Source: Synaphobranchus kaupii
Lineage: Eukaryota; Chordata; Actinopteri; Anguilliformes; Synaphobranchidae
Direction: 5' to 3'
NCBI GenBank assembly: GCA_029718625.1
Contig: CM056379.1
Span: 51,233,579-51,297,578 of the forward strand
Length of the DNA stretch: 64,000 nt
Positions within the stretch are counted from its first letter, which is position 1. Each line of letters starts with the position of its first letter. A program made the translations under genes and the position numbers. The notes beneath the pieces were generated by a model. That model did not search any database. It had not been told where the DNA came from and worked only from the letters and a program-made list of their open reading frames with translations. Positions 1 to 11,232 of the stretch are shown here, piece by piece.

Positions 1-689
1 GGTACCGAAAGGACGAACAGAACAACTTTTCTGGACATTTGCCGGCTCAATGACTAACGCAAGCCTAGTAAAAAAATACACGCCATGCCTCTCAGTATAG
101 ATAAACTCCCTGCCTCTCAGTATGATAAACGCCCTGCCTCTCAGTAAGAAATGACTATAAATATAACCACAAACAAACAAAGACTTCTCTCGCTTTCAAG
201 GAAGAAAGCAGACAGAGAGAGGATCAAGAGACAGAAAAGGCAACAGGTCTAGGCAAAGAAAGAAAGGAAAGACCAGGAAGCGGCGACAGAAAATAGCCAA
301 GGAAGAAGAGTCCTAATAGCTACATGCACAAAGGCAAGTCCCGCATTACTCCAATAAAACCCATTGGAGCAAAGAGGTCTCCTACAAAGCCTAGACCTAA
401 CCATACTGGCTAAGCAAACAGGCAAAAAAATAATACGAAACACCAAACAATACAGAAGCCCCGAACGAAGGAAACAGGAGCTTAAGTAGCTCAGAGGTAA
501 CCACGCACAGGTGTGGATGCTGAGAGAAGCTCCGCAAAAAAAGACGGGGCGGAGCAAACATCCACTAAAAGGGCAGCACCCTAGCGTGGCTACCGAGGGA
601 AATGATCGCAAGGGAAGAAATCGTCAAAAACCATGACACTTATACAATTTAAAATTACAACAAGAATTTATTTTTTGTTTATTTATTTT
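1..689. other. No gene seen; short imperfect repeats
   Basis: No coding region is supported. At about 85-150 a short motif (ctgcctctcagta) recurs three times with small changes. Purine-rich DNA follows to about 330. The 120-residue minus-strand frame at 249-611 is cysteine- and leucine-rich low-complexity translation with no recognisable domain. Confidence 0.5.
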
Positions 690-1156
690 TTTCACAAATT
701 TGATAAAAATATTTCAGATAAATGTTTGAAATGTAGAATACACCAAGACTCGTTGGTACATTCATTTTGGGAATGCGAAGGAATAAGAAAGTTGTGGAAA
801 GAGATGTAAAAATGGGTAGTACAAAGTATAAAAGAGGAAATAGACTTTACACCCTCATTATGTTTATTACATGAATTGAAAAAGGATCCAGGGTTAAGAA
901 AATCTCAAAGGTTTTACTGGTTTCCTTCATAGTTTTGAAAAAGGTTATACTGAAAAATTGGAAAGCAAGTGTGGTGCCGAAACTGGAAGAATGGAAGATT
1001 TTGATGTCATATTATTTAAATATTGAGAAAGTTATAGCAAGAATATGGAAGATCAGTTTAATGAGACATGGAATGAATTACTAATATTAGAACCTGAATT
1101 GTTGACATTGAGAAGATAGGGAAAAGTCAGAGGGAAATTAATAAAGGGGTACATAT
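690..1156 (+). pseudogene. L1/Tx1-type LINE ORF2 C-terminal relic
   Basis: A frame with several stops resembles the C-terminal end of L1-type LINE reverse transcriptase ORFs. At 723-776 it reads CLKC, then a histidine in LVHSFWEC, matching the CxxC-H-C zinc-knuckle-like motif found there. The following sequence (RKLWKEM, SLCLLHELKKDPGLRKSQRF) also has the usual character of that tail. It is broken by stops at several points and ends where the Tc1 element is inserted at 1158. No matching continuation is seen to the right of the Tc1, so the LINE probably ended near here. Family assignment is from motif recall only. Confidence 0.5.
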
Positions 1157-1157
1157 A

Positions 1158-2769
1158 CAGTTGTGTTCAAAAACATAGCAGTACAACATCAGTAACCTGA
1201 TGAACCACTGTTATTAGTAGTAGTGATATTTCTGCATGGCAAATAATTTACTTGTAGATGTAGTAGTGTAATAGAAAAACAACAGACCCAACTGTCATGA
1301 CATGCATGCTGCTTGTTCTGAGTAATTGACTCATTCATTGAAAGGGGCGTGTTCAAAATAATAGCAGTGTGGAGTTTAATTAGAGACTTCATTCATTCGA
1401 TGAAAAAACAAGTGTCATTAATTGTCCTTTATTAAGGAAGAAGGGAAGCAAATGTTTCACACATTGTTATAAAATATATTTCCTTCTGAAAAGTAAAATG
1501 GGCCATTCCAAACATTGTTTGGAGGAACAACGTAATTTGATTAAAAAGTTGATTGGAGAGGGGAAAACGTATAAAGAAGTGCAGCAAATTATAGGATGCT
1601 CAGCTAAAATGATCTCAAATGCTTTAAAATGGCAACAAAAACCCGAAACACGCGGAAGAAAACGAGCAACTACTGTTAAAACGGATCGAAGAATAGTCAG
1701 AATGGCAAAGATTCAGCCAATCATCACCTCCAGAAAGATCAAAGATGATCTAAAATTACCTGTAAGTGCTGTTACAGTCAGAAGACGTTTGATCGAAGCT
1801 AAGCTATCACCAAGAAGCCCCCGTAAAGCACCATTGTTGAAAAAACGGCATGTGCAGAATCGGTTAAAATTTGCCAAGGAACACATCAATTGGCCCAAAG
1901 AGAAATGGCGTAACATTCTGTGGACTGATGAGAGTAAAATTGTTCTTTTCGGGTCTAGTGGTCGTCGACAGTACGTCAGACGACCCCTGGGTACTGAATT
2001 CAAGCCACAGTACACTGTGAAGACAGTGAAGCATGGTGGCGCAAAAATCATGGTATGGGGATGTTTTTCATACTACAGTGTTGGGCCTATTTATCGTATA
2101 CCAGGGATCATGGATCAGTTTGAATACATCAAAATACTTGAAGAGATTATGTTGCCGTATGCCGAAGAGGAAATGCCCCTGAAATGGGTGTTTCAACAAG
2201 ACAACGACCCCAAACACAACATCTTGGTTCAAAAAGGATTGAGGTAATGGAGTGGCCAGCTCAATCCCCCGACCTCAACCCCATTGAAAACTTGTGGGGT
2301 GACGTTAAAAATGCAGTTTCTGAAGCAAAACCCAAAAATTCACAGGAACTGTGGAATGTAGTTTGTTCATCCTGGGCTGAAATACCTGTTTCTAGGTGTC
2401 AGAAGTTGGTTGACTCGATGCAACGCAGATGCGCAGCAGTTGTCAAAAACAATGGTTATGCAACTAAATATTAGTTCAGTAATTTAAAGTGAAGTTAAAT
2501 CTTGAAAAATGTCTTCAGTTTATACAGTAAGTGTTTGAGTTTGAAGAGAAAAATGTCGACACTGCTATTTTTTTTAACAGATTAATATTCCTTTTCTTTG
2601 CTTCCTGTAAAAGAATAACGCAGACTTGATAAAATTTGTTAATGCTTTGATTTGGAATTGAATGTGTAATGTTTCCACTACATTTGAAATATGGAACTAA
2701 AAGCTATTAAAAAATATTTGCACTTTATTCACTTTTTTTAACGCACTGCTATTTATTTGAACACAACTG
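1158..2769 (+). mobile_element. Tc1-like transposon (IR/DR type), element 1
   Basis: The ends are CAGTTGTGTTCAAA at 1158 and its complement TTTGAACACAACTG ending at 2769, flanked by TA on both sides (1156-1157 and 2770-2771), the Tc1/mariner target duplication. A second inner copy of the end motif lies at about 1350-1372 (gttcaaaataatagcagtg) and, inverted, at about 2559-2582. Two spaced direct repeats per end is the IR/DR arrangement of fish Tc1 elements. The 1612-bp length is normal. The transposase it carries is frameshifted. Confidence 0.9.
1498..2474 (+). pseudogene. Tc1-like transposase, frameshifted
   Basis: Cut-and-paste transposase of the Tc1 DD34E group. The ATG at 1498 opens a frame with paired helix-turn-helix DNA-binding regions in the first 110 residues and a GRKR basic stretch at about residue 53. 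The first catalytic Asp is in LWTDESK (about residue 144) and the second in QQDNDPKH (about 235). The frame is lost around 2230-2240, where a few residues expected between LVQKG and IEVMEWP are missing. The rest continues in another frame from about 2240 with EWPAQSPDLNPIENLWG, which carries the catalytic Glu, and ends at 2474. All three catalytic residues survive but the protein cannot be made in one frame. Confidence 0.9.
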
Positions 2770-2772
2770 TAT

Positions 2773-3110
2773 GTATAGAATAGAATAGAATAGAATAACT
2801 TTTTTATTTTCCCATTTGGGAACTTCAATTGTAGCCCCAGCAACAACAAAAAGACAGAGACAGTGGGGCAGACCCACAGCACACAAACAAACATATCAAA
2901 TATAATTTCATTAATCAAGTGAATTAAAGTGGAATACAGCCATGCTGCCATGATTAAAAATAGCCCCCACTGTCCCGACATGTCCAGTGGCATTAAGTAG
3001 TCCAACACACAAACTGCACCTCAAAAGCCAGACACAACAAAGTACATTCAAATTAACAAACACGAGAGACAGCTGGACTACATGTCGCCATTACAGCGCC
3101 ACGTGACGTA
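2773..3110 (-). mobile_element. LINE 3' end fragment with (TAGAA)n tail
   Basis: Starts with a run of TAGAA repeats followed by aacttttttattttccca and about 110 bp that match 53478-53581 closely, including the shared stretch ggggcagacccaca. Read on the minus strand this is a 3' end followed by AATAAAA-like sequence and a (TTCTA)n tail, as in fish L2/CR1-type LINEs. No reverse transcriptase sequence is attached. The outer limit near 3110 is approximate. Confidence 0.55.
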
Positions 3111-3191
3111 TAGATATGTATATGAGTAGGTGTATGTATGTGTATATGTGTGGGTATATATACATATATATATATAGTCTAAAACATTCAT

Positions 3192-3437
3192 TCTCTGAAA
3201 TAACTGAAGTAAATGCTGATTTTCGACACACTATTCTAAGTTCTTGAAATACTGTTTTGGGGGTTTTCTGGAGCTGTAAACCAAAATTATGAAAAATGAA
3301 ACAAATAAAGGCTAGAAATATTTCACCTTGTATGTAATGAATCTATAATCTATGACAGTTTCACTTTTTGAATGGAATTATGAAAAAAAAAAAAACTTTT
3401 CCATGATATTCAAATTTTTTGGAAAGGATCTGTATAT
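3192..3437 (+). repeat. Dispersed 246-bp repeat, copy 1
   Basis: Begins tctctgaaataactgaagta and ends ggaaaggatctgtatat. A second copy of the same length in the same orientation lies at 6799-7044 with only scattered mismatches. No terminal inverted repeats are obvious; it could be the tail of a larger element. Confidence 0.8.
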
Positions 3438-5610
3438 GGGTACGTATGTATACATGGATGAACTGGTAATCTGTGACTTCCTGTCCTGTCCTGTTTTTCA
3501 TTTACGTATCATTTTTATTTTATTTTTTGATGGTTATATTATTATTATTATTTCATGTTATTTCATTTTATATTTTGTGTAAGAAAAAAAGATTCAACCC
3601 TGTTTTATACTAATGCAGCGCTCTCCATTGGTTTTGGGGGTTTGCACATTCACAAGGTGAATGGCCCAATAAATTAAATCCTTACCATCAGAAGTTATAT
3701 TACGGTGCTTTTGGATTTCACCCAAAATTGGATTTCGTGGGGCAATCATTGGTGAAGGAAGTTCAATCTCCGTGCTAATGATACTGCAGTCAATTGGGAT
3801 GGCAGGTATGCCATGGGCATGCCCCATACCTATACAGCACCGAGAGTTTGGCACTTTTCACTTTTCACTCAAAGTTTCACTTGTACTACAGCTAAATGGT
3901 GAAAGTCAGACGACACCACTTCAGGTAACGTTACGCAGTATGGAAACAAATGTCATTGACAAATGGCCTATAGCCTATATCACGTGACTGTACCGACAGG
4001 CTTTGGTATAGTGGTAAGCATAGAGATGTGGGTTCGTTCCCCGCCTGGTACTAAAGTGTAATTTCATTTTGGACTAAAACAGTGTGCACATGTTCTGGTT
4101 TTCTCATACAGTAATGTTTTTTTTATTGCAAAGACATGTTTATAATATTAACTGTTCACTTGTAGCCTGTTAGTTAAACAATTCGGTCACTGGACACCAA
4201 GGCAGTTATGCAATACCTAACATTATGGGAACAGGTAGGCTATCCCATGGCCATTTGTCAAGCAAAGACAAAAGTCTTAACGCAGAATATCATCTGGTTA
4301 ACATCGCGTTGTTGCATTAATGTAAAAAAATTCAATAAATAACTGCCGTTGGCTATATGTTTTAATCTCACAGAACTGCCGACAAAAAAAAATTTGTCTG
4401 TGTGGAGCCTGCTGTCCTCTTGCGCCGCGATCATGTGTGACTCACTGTGGAAACCGAACCTTCAACGCTCGCCTCGGCCAACATTTCTTTATTATGTCTT
4501 CATTCTTTTCTTCACTTCAGCTCTGTTCAGTTTATCCTTTTCACACATAACACAATGTCACCATAAAATTCACTACTAGGAAAATTATGTTAATACATTA
4601 ACAATTGATCATAGCCTATAAACTGCAATCCCTTAAAAGATCAGATTTATAAACCTCTTTCCCCAAACATATCTGTTTCATGGTTAGTCACTTTAAAACA
4701 TTACAATAGCCTGGGAACATGGCTCTAGTCTACGCTACTCTGCAGACAATGTAGCTTACTGCACACACTTTTAATTATAATAGGCCTAATAATAAGAATA
4801 ATCTCTGGTAGGCTACTTTCCTAGTAGTATCTATTGTTTTCTTTCTGGGAAATATGCGTTGTCCAATTTTTAACCAACGTTAGTTTTGCCAGAGAAACAC
4901 CAGTCAGCTGCTAGTCAGGAAGCAGGTACAAGCTAGGCTACTACGAAGTGAATCAACATGCCTTATACATCCATTGCACTACAGAAAACTAAACTAAACC
5001 TAGTTTCATGGTCCGGTACAAAAAGATTTCCCGCAGGCAACATTAGGCTACACTACCGGAAAAAAACTGCGAAGGAATTATGATGTGCTTATGAAGTTGG
5101 CAGCTCATAGCCCAGACATGGACGCTTGGAGTTACGCATCCGACAAGCCAGTGTTGAATAGCCTAACGTTAAATGTATTTCTATAGAATACGAATATGCC
5201 TATTTTACAACTGTATATCCATATTTTACTTATGCAAACAATTTAGGCTGTACTAACTATTTAGGCTGTATTTCTTTCAGCTACAATGTGTTTGCGTCTT
5301 GCCATGCATGTCTCCATATACACTTGGTTAATTAATTTACATGCTTCTTCATGATCCATAGTTCAGGTGGTGCTGTACATTGTATTTCATTAGACATTAA
5401 ATAGCTCATCTCTTAATGTAATTGTGGACTTTCGGTAATGTTCTCATTCTCGTCAGTACAGGGCGTTATGGTTACGTGAATGTCTGCATGCATTTATATG
5501 GGATGCATGTATTCTGTATGCATGTCTCTCTCGATGTCATCTTCATGCATTATTCATGATTAGTTAGCTACCAAAAATAAGTGATATCTGATCAAAAACG
5601 TCTCTGACGT
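3438..5610. other. No protein gene seen; AT-rich intergenic DNA
   Basis: Apart from a tRNA-like fragment at 3997-4051, nothing here is supported as a gene. Short frames at 3594-3854 (minus), 3772-3987 and 4349-4579 (plus) show no domain or splice context. The heptamer TAGCCTA and its complement recur through this stretch. Confidence 0.5.
3997..4051 (+). pseudogene. tRNA-like fragment lacking an anticodon arm
   Basis: Contains a D-arm/A-box-like TAGTGGTAAGCA, a B-box-like GGTTCGTTCC, and a five-pair acceptor stem (CAGGC at 3997-4001 with GCCTG at 4043-4047). At about 55 nt it is too short for a tRNA: the anticodon arm is missing between the D arm and the T arm. It is a tRNA pseudogene or the head of a decayed tRNA-derived SINE. 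Confidence 0.5.
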
Positions 5611-6788
5611 AAAAAAAGCCAAGTTACTCACGCATAGCCTACAGAGCGCTGTCAATAAGTCCTTAATTCCAACTTGCAAAAACTAGGCCTGCCTTTAAAA
5701 GTATTGATATCAAAATGTGGCCAAGTTACAACTAACAATATTTCCTATTGTAGCTCACACTAAATAAAATAGCTCTATTCCAAAGCAATGCTATCCAAAC
5801 TTTCCTAAATTATTTAATGCAACTTGGCCCTGTATTTCTTCATCTTACCATCTCAAGAGAATGTGGTCAATGAAACTGTATGTTCCACATCAAACTGCAA
5901 AATGAATAATATCATGGAAAAGTTTAAAATAATTTATAGTGGAAATACTCTGATTCAGATGTGTTGCACTTAGAAATTAAACAGTAAAATTACTACGTGT
6001 TTGAACAATTCTATGAACAAGTCTATGAAAAGCACAGAATGAATAAAATGTATTATTATGTATTTATTGATTTATTTATTTGGAATATTTGGATTTCTAT
6101 CAAAACCTGTGTGGTCCTACAGAGCATAGATATCCTTGTGTTCACAAAATTCTGTTTGCAAATATAACTATTATTATGTTAAGAAAATGAATACGATTAC
6201 TTATTTGCCATCATCTGACCCACAAACATGTCTGGATACGTTTGTAAAAATGCTATATGTACGCTATTTTCTAGGTAAAAATATTACTCATTTTATCTGC
6301 ATTTATTTATTCATCCCCCCTTTCTCTATTGTACATGATGTTTCTTGATATACATGTCTGTTTGTGAATTGTAAAGAAATCTGTAGCAGCAGTTAACATT
6401 TTAAAACCTGTACATTATCTAAAGTAAACTTGCCAACAAAGTATATCCATATCCTTTCTGGAGTGGAATTATTCATAAACTGTTAAAAACATTAATTGAA
6501 ATCATGTTGTTCCATGAGGCACAATCTCTTCACATGCTAAGATGAAGAAACACAGGGCCAAGTTGCATTAAATAAGTTAGGAAAGTTTGGATAGCATTGC
6601 TTTGGAATAGAGCTAGTTTATTTAGTGTGAGCAATATTGTTAGGCATAATAGGTAATATTGTTAGTTGTAACTTGGCCACATTTTGATGTCAATACTTTT
6701 AAAGGCAGGCCTAGTTTGTGCAAGTTGGAATTAAGGACTTATTGACAGCGCTCTGTAGGCTATGCGTGAGTAACTTGGCTTTTTTTTT
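5611..6788. mobile_element. Foldback element with ~240-bp inverted arms
   Basis: The left arm 5611-5848 (aaaaaaagccaagttactca...) reappears inverted at 6541-6788 (...tgagtaacttggctttttt). The arms differ by small indels and substitutions. About 690 bp of AT-rich DNA without a supported ORF lies between them. The total of about 1.18 kb with long arms fits a non-autonomous foldback/MITE-like DNA transposon. A target duplication is not clear because both outer flanks are A/T runs. Confidence 0.75.
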
Positions 6789-6798
6789 CTTTTTTTTT

Positions 6799-7044
6799 TC
6801 TCTGAAATAACTGAAGTAAATGCTGATTTTCGACACACTATTCTAATTTCTTGAAATACTATTTTGGGGGTTTTCTCGAGCTGTAAGCCAAAATTATGAA
6901 AAATGAAACACATAAAGGCTAGAAATATTTCACTTTGTGTGTAATGAATCTATAATCTATGAAAGTTTCACTTTTTGAATGGAATTATGGAGAAAAAAAA
7001 AACTTTTCCATGATATTCTAATTTTTTGGAAAGGATCTGTATAT
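6799..7044 (+). repeat. Dispersed 246-bp repeat, copy 2
   Basis: Same length and orientation as 3192-3437 with scattered mismatches. It starts only about 10 bp after the right arm of the foldback element, across a T-rich run. Confidence 0.8.
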
Positions 7045-7454
7045 ACATTTCCTGGATCATAAACTCCATGTCCACAAGTTTAGCAAAATATGAGGATGAT
7101 ATGCAGAACTACTAAAAGTCTGATGCAAAATATAGCAGTGTACCCTGTTGTCCATTAGTGTCTCCAAATCTCCAAATGGCTAAATTGTGCACTGCTCTAA
7201 ATAAAATAAAATAATGATATATTTAACTACAAATCAACAGTTTTGGCTCATAAAACTCACTTTTGCATAATTTCCAAGTGGGAATTACTATATTTTCATC
7301 AGTATAGGGGGGTAGATATCTATGGGGCCAAAACCCCTATGCAAAACATGTCATAAAATGAATTAATTAGTTTTGTCCATTACAAAACAAATACATTTGC
7401 TCCTGATGGCTTAAGATGAAAAACATTGATATCACAGTGTTACATACACCTAAA
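7045..7454. other. No gene seen
   Basis: AT-rich DNA between two repeats. No frame, RNA or repeat structure is supported. Confidence 0.4.
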
Positions 7455-7790
7455 TATGTTGCATTTTTCTGTAGTTTTTTAAAGTTTTCCTATTCATAAT
7501 GACTCCAAGGAAATGTTTACCTTAATCTACCACATATCAGCACACAGTAAATTGGAATGAACATTTGTCATGCCCTAAGAGACAAGTATACGCCATCGCC
7601 TATATTATGTACGATAACATGAACATAAAATAGTATTAGACCATCTGCAAAATGCTGCCAAATGTTCTATCTTCAATGAACACCGGTAGCCTACATCAAA
7701 AATACATTTAACGATTGCACTACAGTATGTGAACTGCACTCAAAATGTGACAATAACAATAGGGCTATCAAACATATTGGAAAGACAGTG
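7455..7790 (+). repeat. Repeat R1 copy A, left part
   Basis: Matches, in inverted orientation, 41581-41722 followed by 37690-37871 (for example gttcattgaagatagaacat in the copy at 37 kb). The match breaks at about 7790 after aaagacagtg and resumes at about 10501. In the 37-kb copy these two parts are only a few bases apart, so 7791-10500 is an insertion. Another element interrupts the other copy at a different point. R1 itself has no recognised coding content. Confidence 0.8.
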
Positions 7791-8095
7791 CTCGAGTGGA
7801 AACGCGAACGTACATATGTAGCCAGCGAGACCAACAGCATTTTAGACGCAAAAATACTTACATATCGGACAAGGGAAACTCCCCTCCATAATGCGTATTC
7901 TATAGCGCTTGCGTAATACTAGACAGTTAAAATGAAAACTGCCGTTACGCTGCGCTGTAGTAAATTTCTCAAAGCACCCAAAAAGACCTGGCATATGCCG
8001 TTGCTAAGGTTATAATGTACTCTATTGGATAAAAAAAGCAGACAATTAAACCAGAATGAACTGTAATGAATGAGACAGTCTTACAGGGCATGGGG
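7791..8095. other. Left flank of the hAT inside the R1 insertion
   Basis: Unique-looking sequence between the R1 break and the hAT element. Together with 10353-10500 it forms about 450 bp that carried the hAT. No coding content or terminal repeats are recognised, so the carrier element is unidentified. Confidence 0.4.
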
Positions 8096-8873
8096 CAGAG
8101 GAGGTTTCTCTAAGACAACAGGTGAAGCAGTGCTTCACCCAAAAATAAAAATAAAATAAAAGAACATGCATAGCACACACAACACATCTTTATTTAATAT
8201 TGAATTATCATCACAACTACCATTTCCCTTGTGAAGCTAAAAAAAAAGTGCCTCGATTCAAAAATGTGCCTTGTATCGTGAAAAACAGCGCCACCCTTAG
8301 ACTTTTAAAAGGAACTTCAGTGAAGCACTGTGTCTGACTGCTTACTAGACCATTGGAAATCAATGGGGGACTTTATAAAATATGATTGGATAATTGTGGA
8401 TTATGACGCATTTTTTTAGCCCACCCGTGAAGCACTGCCTCACTAATGTATTTCAATCATGCGTGTTCTTGTGCGCGTTCTCGTCCTGATGATTGACATA
8501 ATGTCTAACCATACAGAACAGGAGTTCATTTGTCCAGCAAATATAATCATCCTACCGGCCAATTTTCCCTGTTGGTAGTAGAGACGTTAGTGTGTTACTG
8601 TATTGGAGAGAGAGAGAGAGAGCGATTTATTAAATTTATTCAATTTTTATGGTTGTCGGCGGTGATTTGTATATATTGTAAATAGTAAAAAAATTGTATC
8701 GGTGTTGTAGCGTTATCTTTTTTATCATTAAGCGATCTCAATCATTTTTTTTTACCTTAGCTAGCCAGCTAGCTAATTGCTAACGTGATTTAGCTAACTT
8801 ACGATAGCCAAAACTAGCTCACTTTTTTGAAAAAGTAGCTTTTTCCATTTAATTTGGCTCCAGTTGGAAGAAA

Positions 8874-9770
8874 ATGGAATCTGCAAATGTAACGTCAAAC
8901 ATCCTGGATCGGATTCTGCGGGATTCTTTTCAGTCGTTAAACTACGAAGAACAACTGCGAGTGAAGGCCGAGGGAAGACCGAAGCCTCCTATCAATTTGG
9001 TCCAGCGAGTGGGCTCGGTGAGTCGGAGTTTTAAAGTATCACGGTATGACAAGGTGGAGTGGCTAACTGGTAGCTTGCTAACGAACCGCCTGCATTGCTG
9101 GCCATGTGTCTTGTTCAAGTGCGCTGCTGCAGGAGATGTATGTTCAAAGTTTGCGAGAGATGGCTTTGAGGATTTACGTAATTTCGACAGGTCTGTTAAG
9201 ATTCATGGGAAATCGAAGGAGCATGTCATTGCAACCGTGCAGTTGAGTCTTTTGGGAAATGTGAGAATCGAGCATTTAATTGATGAAGGTGCACGTATCC
9301 AATTAGCAAAGCACAATGAAATGGTGCGGAAAAATCGTGACATTCTCAGGAGGTTGGTTGATGCGATTGCATTCTTGGGTCGTCAGGAGCTGGCATTTAG
9401 GGGGCATGACGAGAGTGAAAATTCTGATAACAGAGGAAACTACAGGGAGTTGACTGAAATGCTTTCTCGCTACGATGACGTTCTGGCTGCACACTTGAAA
9501 TCATCCACTGTGTTCTCTGGCATGTCTAAGACGATTCAAAATGATCTGATCGAAGCTATTGCAGCTTCGATGCAGCAGGAGATCAAGAGTGAAGTAACCA
9601 CTGCTCCTTTTTTTGCGTGGCAAATAGATGAGACGACCGACATCTCTTGCAAAGCTCAGTTGTCCATAATTATGCGTTATGTCGATGCTGCGGGAATAAT
9701 TCAAGAGCCCTCATCAAGTCCAGCTCAGCTATCTTGTGTCACTCACAAGCAGTACAAATTGTACACTTAA
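8874..9770 (+). pseudogene. hAT transposase N-terminal part (ZMYM1-like, DUF4371)
   Basis: A 298-residue open frame from the ATG at 8874. Residues about 60-100 (YDKVEWLTGSLLTNRLHCWP) are a TTF-type zinc-binding region typical of ZMYM1-like hAT transposases. The middle, with ELAFRGHDES and then FFAWQIDETTDIS near residue 245, matches the DUF4371 region that contains a catalytic Asp of the RNase H-like core. Family members run 600-800 residues and end in a hATC dimerisation domain. Here the frame leaves homology after about residue 275 (RYVDAAG) and stops, so the second half of the core and hATC are missing. It lies inside the hAT ends at 8096 and 10344. It is probably non-functional as a transposase. 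Confidence 0.85.
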
Positions 9771-10272
9771 GTTGATATTTAAATTTTAATTAAATAACAT
9801 TTAAACTGCCTATGAAATGTTTTTGCCCAGTATTTGCACTTAAAATATGCAATTGCACTTGAGATACTCTGCATATTTACTCTTGAAAAACTGCTGAATA
9901 AATATGTTAAATGTATATTGTCTTTGTTTTCATTTAAATTTACCCAATTCAAATATTGTCTGTTTTTATAGGTGTGGTGAAATGACAGTTAAAATGTCAA
10001 CTTTACAGAAGTGTAAATCTACAGTAAATTGCTGACTACTGAGTTGCACTATTACAGTTGATATGTCAAAATACAGGTGATTACTGTAATTCTACAGCAG
10101 CATATCACAGTAATTCCATGGTCAGGTTGACTGAAATTGCAGCACACGGTTATCATTTCATAAAGATTTACTGATAATATGATACGGAAATTACTGTGAA
10201 AGTAATGCAATTAGTAGCCAGAAATTGACTGTAAATTTAAAGTGAACTATTTTACAGTGTGTATTTTACAGT

Positions 10273-10299
10273 GGGGGGGGGGGGGGGGGGGGGGGGGGG
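10273..10299 (+). repeat. Run of 27 G
   Basis: An uninterrupted G run of 27 bases inside the 3' part of the hAT element, just after tattttacagt. It can form G-quadruplex and its true length may be misread. Confidence 0.9.
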
Positions 10300-10352
10300 T
10301 TTGGGGTTTGCTTCACCAAAAATTTTGGTCAGCAGCCGCCACTGGCATGGGG

Positions 10353-10500
10353 GTATTACGCGGAGACGTTTCAGACAGTGTAATAGCGGTATAAAGTGTT
10401 GTATATTTCTCAAGGTAGGATTGTATATTTATTTCATATTTAGTAGCATATATTGCTAGTAGAATACATGGTAGAATGAGACAGTACTTTCAGTTTATTT
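10353..10500. other. Right flank of the hAT inside the R1 insertion
   Basis: Completes the roughly 450-bp unidentified sequence that separates the two halves of R1 copy A and received the hAT element. No coding content is seen. Confidence 0.4.
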
Positions 10501-10890
10501 TGCATTTGAGTGAGCAGGGATTTTCACGGCTTTTCTGGCATACAATCAGGCTATTGTTGGGTTTATCGCGTTGCTATGACGTTATTCTAATTTTATATGA
10601 TGAATAAATATATTTATGAACTCAAACATAGACGCTATTGTCGACTATGTCACGCATGGGTAGGTATAGACTAGGTGGGGGGTTGCTTGTTAAATGGACT
10701 TGCTACGGGGAAATAGTGACACTTTTGTTTTGTTTTTTTCAGCAGAAATCGTCACAAACCGTCTACCAATAAATTTAAAACATAGAGTTTGCGATTTCCA
10801 ATCATAGTTTGACTGCAGTAGCAACGAATGTCTCAGTTGAGCAAAAAAGGTCCCGCAGGCGGGACTTCTACGCAAAGGAGTTAAGTGTCC
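10501..10890 (+). repeat. Repeat R1 copy A, right part
   Basis: Matches 37275-37680 in inverted orientation, including ggggggttgcttgttaaatg and gcaaaggagttaagt. The 71-residue frame inside it is not considered coding, because it lies in repeated DNA. Confidence 0.8.
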
Positions 10891-10941
10891 CAAACCATAC
10901 TGCATGCGTAGGCTATATACTGACTGGTCATCAGAAATTTA

Positions 10942-11112
10942 GGGCCAAATTTATACAAAGCGCTATATAAGCGCCATATGGCTCAATAAGTACGCCAGAT
11001 GGTGCTGGAATGCTGCAATTTCTGTTAAATCAAGTGGAAATTGAGCGTGACCACACCATTCCGGCGCCTTCCGGTGTACTTATCAAGAGGTGCTTCGTAT
11101 AAATTCGGCCCT
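10942..11112. mobile_element. PIF/Harbinger-like MITE, 171 bp
   Basis: The ends are GGGCCAAATTTATAC at 10942 and its near-complement GTATAAATTCGGCCC ending at 11112. Both are flanked by TTA (10939-10941 and 11113-11115), the 3-bp target typical of PIF/Harbinger. No coding content. Confidence 0.75.
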
Positions 11113-11232
11113 TAGTCTGTCAAATTCAACACGCATTCTACACGTTTACATTTCGTTAACCAGATCACAATTAGTGCTGAAACTTTTTTGTTTAGTCCAT
11201 TTCTCATACCATGACTCAGTGTAGAGTACAGC

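Larger units (their letters stand above)
8096..10344 (+). mobile_element. hAT element with perfect 8-bp target duplication
   Basis: The left end is CAGAGGAGGTTTC at 8096. The right end, read inverted, is CAGTGGCGGCTGC, ending at 10344. The 8 bp before the left end (8088-8095, gcatgggg) are repeated exactly after the right end (10345-10352), the target-site length of hAT elements. The 2249-bp element carries the front part of a ZMYM/TTF-type hAT transposase and an untranslatable 3' part with a 27-G run, so it appears internally deleted or rearranged. Confidence 0.88.

Noticed and set aside
249..611. 120-residue minus-strand frame
   Set aside because: Cys/Leu/Ser-rich translation of purine-rich DNA on the other strand; no domain, splice site or repeat partner.
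3594..3854. 86-residue minus-strand frame with Pro/Ile-rich text
   Set aside because: No recognisable domain and no adjoining exon.
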